Source: DATCZB01 sp035513215
GTDB taxonomy: Bacteria > Pseudomonadota > Gammaproteobacteria > Steroidobacterales > Rariloculaceae
Direction: 5' to 3'
DNA length: 30,491 nucleotides
Assembly: GCA_035513215.1 (NCBI GenBank)
Contig: DATKCK010000100.1
Location: 1 to 30,491, forward strand
Shown: positions 26,133 through 30,491 of the stretch, in pieces
Layout of the letters: the number at the start of each line of letters is the position of its first letter
How positions within the stretch are numbered: the stretch's first letter is position 1
Program-made: the position numbers and the translations under genes
The notes under the pieces: generated by a model
The model's database searches: none
Seen by the model: only the letters and a program-made list of their open reading frames with translations
What the model was told of the DNA's origin: nothing

Positions 26133-26570
26133 ATGGGAAATCGCCGGATTGCAGCTTTGGTCGTGGTTCTGGGCGTCGGAGCGGCCGGGGTCGGCACGAC
26201 ACAGACCTTCGAGCCGCTCGACTTCAGCGGGGAAGAGCTCTACCTGCGCTATTGCGCGGCTTGCCACGGTGCCGACGCTCGCGGCACCGGGCCCGTGGCG
26301 CGCACGATGAACAAGCGCGTGCCGGATCTGACGCGGCTGGCCGAGGCGGCCGACGGGTCGTTTCCCGCGGCAGGGATCCGCGATGCGATCGACGGCCGCT
26401 CGATGGCGATTGCGCACGGCACACGCCAGATGCCGGTCTGGGGCTACGAGTTCTGGGTCGAGGAGGGCGCTGACATCGATGCCGAGCGCGCGGCGCGCGA
26501 GATCGTCAACCGGCTCGTGGCCTACCTCGAGTCGATCCAGGCCCCCAGCGACACGGCCGGATTGCCGTGA
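26133..26570 (+). CDS. Small periplasmic cytochrome c
   Basis: Class I cytochrome c of 145 residues. The ATG at 26133 has GAGGG eight bases upstream and begins a hydrophobic export signal (about 5-25). An earlier in-frame ATG at 26025 lies in the AT-rich spacer and adds a non-signal segment, so it is rejected. The heme motif is CAACH in RYCAACHGADARGTGPVA. The Met in TRQMPVWGYEF is the likely sixth ligand. It can accept electrons from periplasmic dehydrogenases such as the two PQQ proteins or the GMC enzyme in this window; it is not adjacent to them, so this is only possible. The gene is monocistronic and followed by a GC hairpin. Confidence 0.88.
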   Translation: MGNRRIAALVVVLGVGAAGVGTTQTFEPLDFSGEELYLRYCAACHGADARGTGPVARTMNKRVPDLTRLAEAADGSFPAAGIRDAIDGRSMAIAHGTRQMPVWGYEFWVEEGADIDAERAAREIVNRLVAYLESIQAPSDTAGLP

Positions 26571-26587
26571 CGCGACGGCGCCCCGCT

Positions 26588-26619
26588 CGCGCCGCGTTCT
26601 AGGCGGCGCGCGGCTTTCC
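26588..26619 (+). terminator. Hairpin after the cytochrome gene
   Basis: CGCGCCGC (26588-26595) pairs perfectly with GCGGCGCG (26603-26610) around a 7-base loop. Only a short TTT follows at 26615, so it is a strong hairpin with a weak U-tract. It probably limits read-through from the cytochrome gene into rimP. Confidence 0.5.
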
Positions 26620-26727
26620 TGTTAGGATAGCCGCGGATTTGCAGGAGCCTGAAGCGCGGGGGCAGGGGTGACGACGCCGCGGTTCAAGAGCCTCGCGGGA
26701 GGCCGGCTGGGTGGTTGCGTGAACTCT

Positions 26728-26747
26728 GGCCCCGAAAGGGGCTTTTT
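26728..26747 (+). terminator. Intrinsic terminator 1 in the rimP leader
   Basis: GCCCC (26729-26733) and GGGGC (26738-26742) pair around a GAAA tetraloop and are followed directly by TTTTT. This is a compact intrinsic terminator about 60 bases before the rimP start codon. Confidence 0.75.
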
Positions 26748-26766
26748 AGTTGGCGGCGACAGGGAG

Positions 26767-26789
26767 ATGGGCCTTTGGCCCATTTTTTT
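26767..26789 (+). terminator. Intrinsic terminator 2 in the rimP leader
   Basis: ATGGGCC (26767-26773) and GGCCCAT (26777-26783) form a 7-pair stem with a TTT loop, followed by seven T. It ends 16 bases before the rimP ATG, so transcripts from further upstream must pass it. With terminator 1 it makes a tandem pair of the kind known ahead of nusA operons, where NusA can affect its own expression. Confidence 0.8.
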
Positions 26790-26805
26790 GTTTCGCCGGA
26801 CCGAA

Positions 26806-27252
26806 ATGGGCAAAGAGGATCTGATCGAATTGCTGGAGCCGACGGTGAACGCACTCGGATACGAGCTCGTCGACCTCGACCTGAATGCGGGTAGAGGCGG
26901 TCTCGTGCGCCTATTCATCGACAAGGCGCCGGCCGTGACGCTTGCCGACTGCGAGCACGTCAGCGGGCAGATCGGCGATCTGCTCGACGTCGAGGATCCG
27001 CTGCCGGGCGGCTACGTCCTCGAGGTCTCGTCTCCCGGCCTCGACCGCAGGTTGCGCAAACCTGAGCACTTTGCGGCCGTCATCGGTTCCGAGATCCGCG
27101 TGGAGCTGAAGCGCGGGATCGACGGCCGGCGCCGGTTTCGCGGCCGACTGATCTCGGCCGATGCGGCCGCCATCGAAATCGAGGATGACGGCACGCGGTG
27201 GCAGCTACCGCTGGCCGAGCTCAGCATCGCGCGTCTGGTACCGAAGAACTGA
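26806..27252 (+). CDS. rimP: Ribosome maturation factor RimP
   Basis: RimP, 148 residues, assists assembly of the 30S ribosomal subunit in the cytoplasm. Family landmarks are the LGYELVDLDL strand near the N-terminus, LFIDKAPAVTLADCEHVSGQIGDLLDVEDPLPGGYVLEVSSPGLDRRL in the middle and a C-terminal SH3-like domain (FRGRLISADAAAIEIEDDGTRWQLPL). The length is normal. The ATG at 26806 sits just after the second terminator; an open frame continues upstream to 26668 but runs through both terminators and is rejected. The ribosome site is weak. nusA follows after 20 bases, giving the usual rimP-nusA-infB order. Confidence 0.95.
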   Translation: MGKEDLIELLEPTVNALGYELVDLDLNAGRGGLVRLFIDKAPAVTLADCEHVSGQIGDLLDVEDPLPGGYVLEVSSPGLDRRLRKPEHFAAVIGSEIRVELKRGIDGRRRFRGRLISADAAAIEIEDDGTRWQLPLAELSIARLVPKN

Positions 27253-27272
27253 ATTTGAGCTGAGAAGCAGGC

Positions 27273-28775
27273 ATGAGCAAGGAAATTCTGCTGGTCGTCG
27301 ATGCCGTTTCCAACGAGAAGGGTGTCGAGAAGGACATCATCTTCGAGGCGATCGAGGCGGCGCTTGCGAGCGCGACTCGCAAGCGGCACGGCGAGGACAT
27401 CGACGTCCGCGTCGCCATCGATCGCGCGTCGGGCGAATACGAGACGTTTCGCCGGTGGATGGTATTTGCCGACGACTCGAGCGAGCTCGAGGAACCGGCC
27501 CGTGAGCTCAGGCTCGAGGACGCGCTGGAAGTCGATCCGAATGCCGTCCCGGGCGAGTACGTCGAGGAGCCGATGGAGTCGGTCGAGTTCGGGCGCATCG
27601 CCGCGCAGACGGCGAAGCAGGTCATCGTGCAGAAGGTGCGCGAAGCCGAGCGCGAGCAGGTCGTCGAGGAATTCGAGGGCCGCATCGGCGAGCTTCTGAG
27701 CGGCATCGTTAAGCGTGTCGATCGCAATGGCGTCTATGTCGATCTCGGCGGCAACGCTGAGGGATTCATCCCGCGGGAGCAGCTCATCCCGCGCGAGCCG
27801 ATCAAGCCGCAGGATCGCGTCAAGAGCATGCTCTATGAAGTGCGCTCCGAGGTTCGTGGCCCGCAGCTGTTTCTGACGCGCACGTCGCCTGACTTTCTGA
27901 TCCAGCTGTTCAGGATCGAGGTGCCCGAGGTCGGTCAGGGGCACATCGACATCCTCGGGGCGGCACGAGATCCGGGGCTGCGCGCGAAGATTGCCGTCAG
28001 AAGCAACGACAGCCGCATCGACCCGGTCGGGGCCTGTGTCGGCATGCGGGGCTCGCGAGTTCAGGCCGTGTCCAACGAGCTGGCCGGCGAGCGCGTCGAC
28101 ATCATCCTGTACGACGACAATTCGGCGCAGTTCGTGATCAATGCGATGTCGCCGGCCGAGGTGCTCTCGATCGTCATGGATGAGGACGCGCACAGCATGG
28201 ATGTCGCCGTCGAGGAGGACAAGCTGTCGCAGGCGATCGGGCGCGGCGGCCAGAACATCCGCCTTGCGAGCGAGCTGAGCGGCTGGGAGCTCAACGTCAT
28301 GACGGAATCCGATGCCGACGAGAAGAGCGAGAAAGAAGCTCGCGAGCTCGTGTCGGCATTCATGGAGGAGATCGACGTCGACGAGGATGTCGCGACCATT
28401 CTGGTCCAGGAAGGTTTCTCCTCGCTCGAGGAGGTTGCTTATGTTCCGGCCAGCGAGCTGTTGCAGATCGAGGAATTCGACCAGGGGATCGTCGACGAGC
28501 TGCGTGCCCGTGCCCGCGACGTGCTGATCACACAGGCGATTGTGACCGAGGAAGTCATCGATCAGGCCGAGCCCGCCGAGGACCTGCTCGAGCTCGAAGG
28601 CATGGACAAGGAGCTGGCCTTCGTGCTCGCGAGCAAGGGCATCGTGACCCGCGAGGACCTGGCCGAGCAGGCCGTGGACGACCTCGAGGAGATCGAGGAC
28701 CTCGACCCGGAGCGCGCGGCGGCCCTGATCATGGCTGCGCGCGCCCACTGGTTCGAGAGTGAGCAGCAGGCCTGA
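27273..28775 (+). CDS. nusA: Transcription termination/antitermination factor NusA
   Basis: NusA, 500 residues (E. coli 495), binds RNA polymerase and controls pausing, termination and antitermination. Domains in order: N-terminal polymerase-binding domain (1-125), S1 domain (about 135-200, GIVKRVDRNGVYVDLGGNAEGFIPREQ), KH1 with GMRG at 257-260, KH2 with GRGG at 323-326, and two acidic helix-hairpin-helix repeats (about 365-425 and 437-495). The C-terminal repeats are typical of gamma- and other Proteobacteria. It is encoded 20 bases after rimP and 17 bases before infB. NusA may feed back on its own operon through the leader terminators. Confidence 0.97.
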   Translation: MSKEILLVVDAVSNEKGVEKDIIFEAIEAALASATRKRHGEDIDVRVAIDRASGEYETFRRWMVFADDSSELEEPARELRLEDALEVDPNAVPGEYVEEPMESVEFGRIAAQTAKQVIVQKVREAEREQVVEEFEGRIGELLSGIVKRVDRNGVYVDLGGNAEGFIPREQLIPREPIKPQDRVKSMLYEVRSEVRGPQLFLTRTSPDFLIQLFRIEVPEVGQGHIDILGAARDPGLRAKIAVRSNDSRIDPVGACVGMRGSRVQAVSNELAGERVDIILYDDNSAQFVINAMSPAEVLSIVMDEDAHSMDVAVEEDKLSQAIGRGGQNIRLASELSGWELNVMTESDADEKSEKEARELVSAFMEEIDVDEDVATILVQEGFSSLEEVAYVPASELLQIEEFDQGIVDELRARARDVLITQAIVTEEVIDQAEPAEDLLELEGMDKELAFVLASKGIVTREDLAEQAVDDLEEIEDLDPERAAALIMAARAHWFESEQQA

Positions 28776-28792
28776 GCGTCGAGGAGAGCTGC

Positions 28793-30491
<1,699 letters not shown>

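Noticed and set aside
26640..26727. Possible tRNA, because GGTTCAAGAGCC resembles a T-loop and tRNAs often precede rimP
   Set aside because: No acceptor stem, anticodon arm or CCA end can be folded around it.
27012..28748. Minus-strand open frame (578 codons) opposite rimP and nusA
   Set aside because: It lies fully across two certain genes and has low-complexity Leu/Asp/Arg composition; a codon-phase shadow.

Overview
The window is GC-rich, densely coded DNA from a Gram-negative bacterium. The right end carries rimP, nusA and infB in the order usual for Proteobacteria. Most other genes encode exported proteins with Sec, Tat or lipoprotein signals: PQQ dehydrogenases, a c-type cytochrome, and secreted families of unknown function such as DUF6152, DUF3500 and a DUF6491-like lipoprotein. 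I infer an aerobic, probably free-living gammaproteobacterium (Steroidobacterales/Woeseiales-like). This rests on protein content alone. I see no mobile elements, CRISPR arrays, rRNAs or tRNAs.

Layout. (1) 51-3804: a lipoprotein PQQ/heme alcohol dehydrogenase, divergent from an aldehyde dehydrogenase. Together they could oxidise an alcohol to an acid. (2) 3825-5186: a secreted HELYH zinc-metalloprotease-like protein. (3) 5252-11856: a probable operon with an ABC importer (Tat lipoprotein binding protein, ATPase, permease), a TVP38/DedA-type membrane protein, a GMC flavoprotein with a Cys-X5-Cys-X3-Cys iron-sulfur motif, its Tat-exported small subunit, and a secreted DUF1080 (3-keto-glycoside hydrolase-type) protein. 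The last three look like a periplasmic 3-oxidation route for cleaving glycosides. (4) 15787 down to 11875, minus strand: a lipoprotein, a zinc metallopeptidase, an ATP-grasp ligase and a membrane acyltransferase. The last three are joined by two 4-base ATGA overlaps. This is the best candidate for an undescribed system.

(5) 16019-18410: a secreted pair of unknown function (the second is DUF6152), then a membrane metal-dependent hydrolase. (6) 18446-21481: a FolD-like protein whose catalytic Lys54 is Gln and Asp121 is Glu, a second PQQ-type lipoprotein dehydrogenase without heme or Cys-Cys, and an orphan ExbD/TolR-like anchored protein. (7) 21580-25859: three exported proteins (helical, FG-GAP-like, DUF3500) and a convergent small gene with its own promoter. 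(8) 25950-26570: an AT-rich island with inverted and direct repeats, followed by a small cytochrome c. (9) 26588-30491: a hairpin, tandem intrinsic terminators in the rimP leader, then rimP, nusA and infB, with infB cut by the window edge.

Start codons were chosen from ribosome binding sites, signal peptides and family N-termini. Several long open frames antisense to real genes are GC-driven shadows and were left out.
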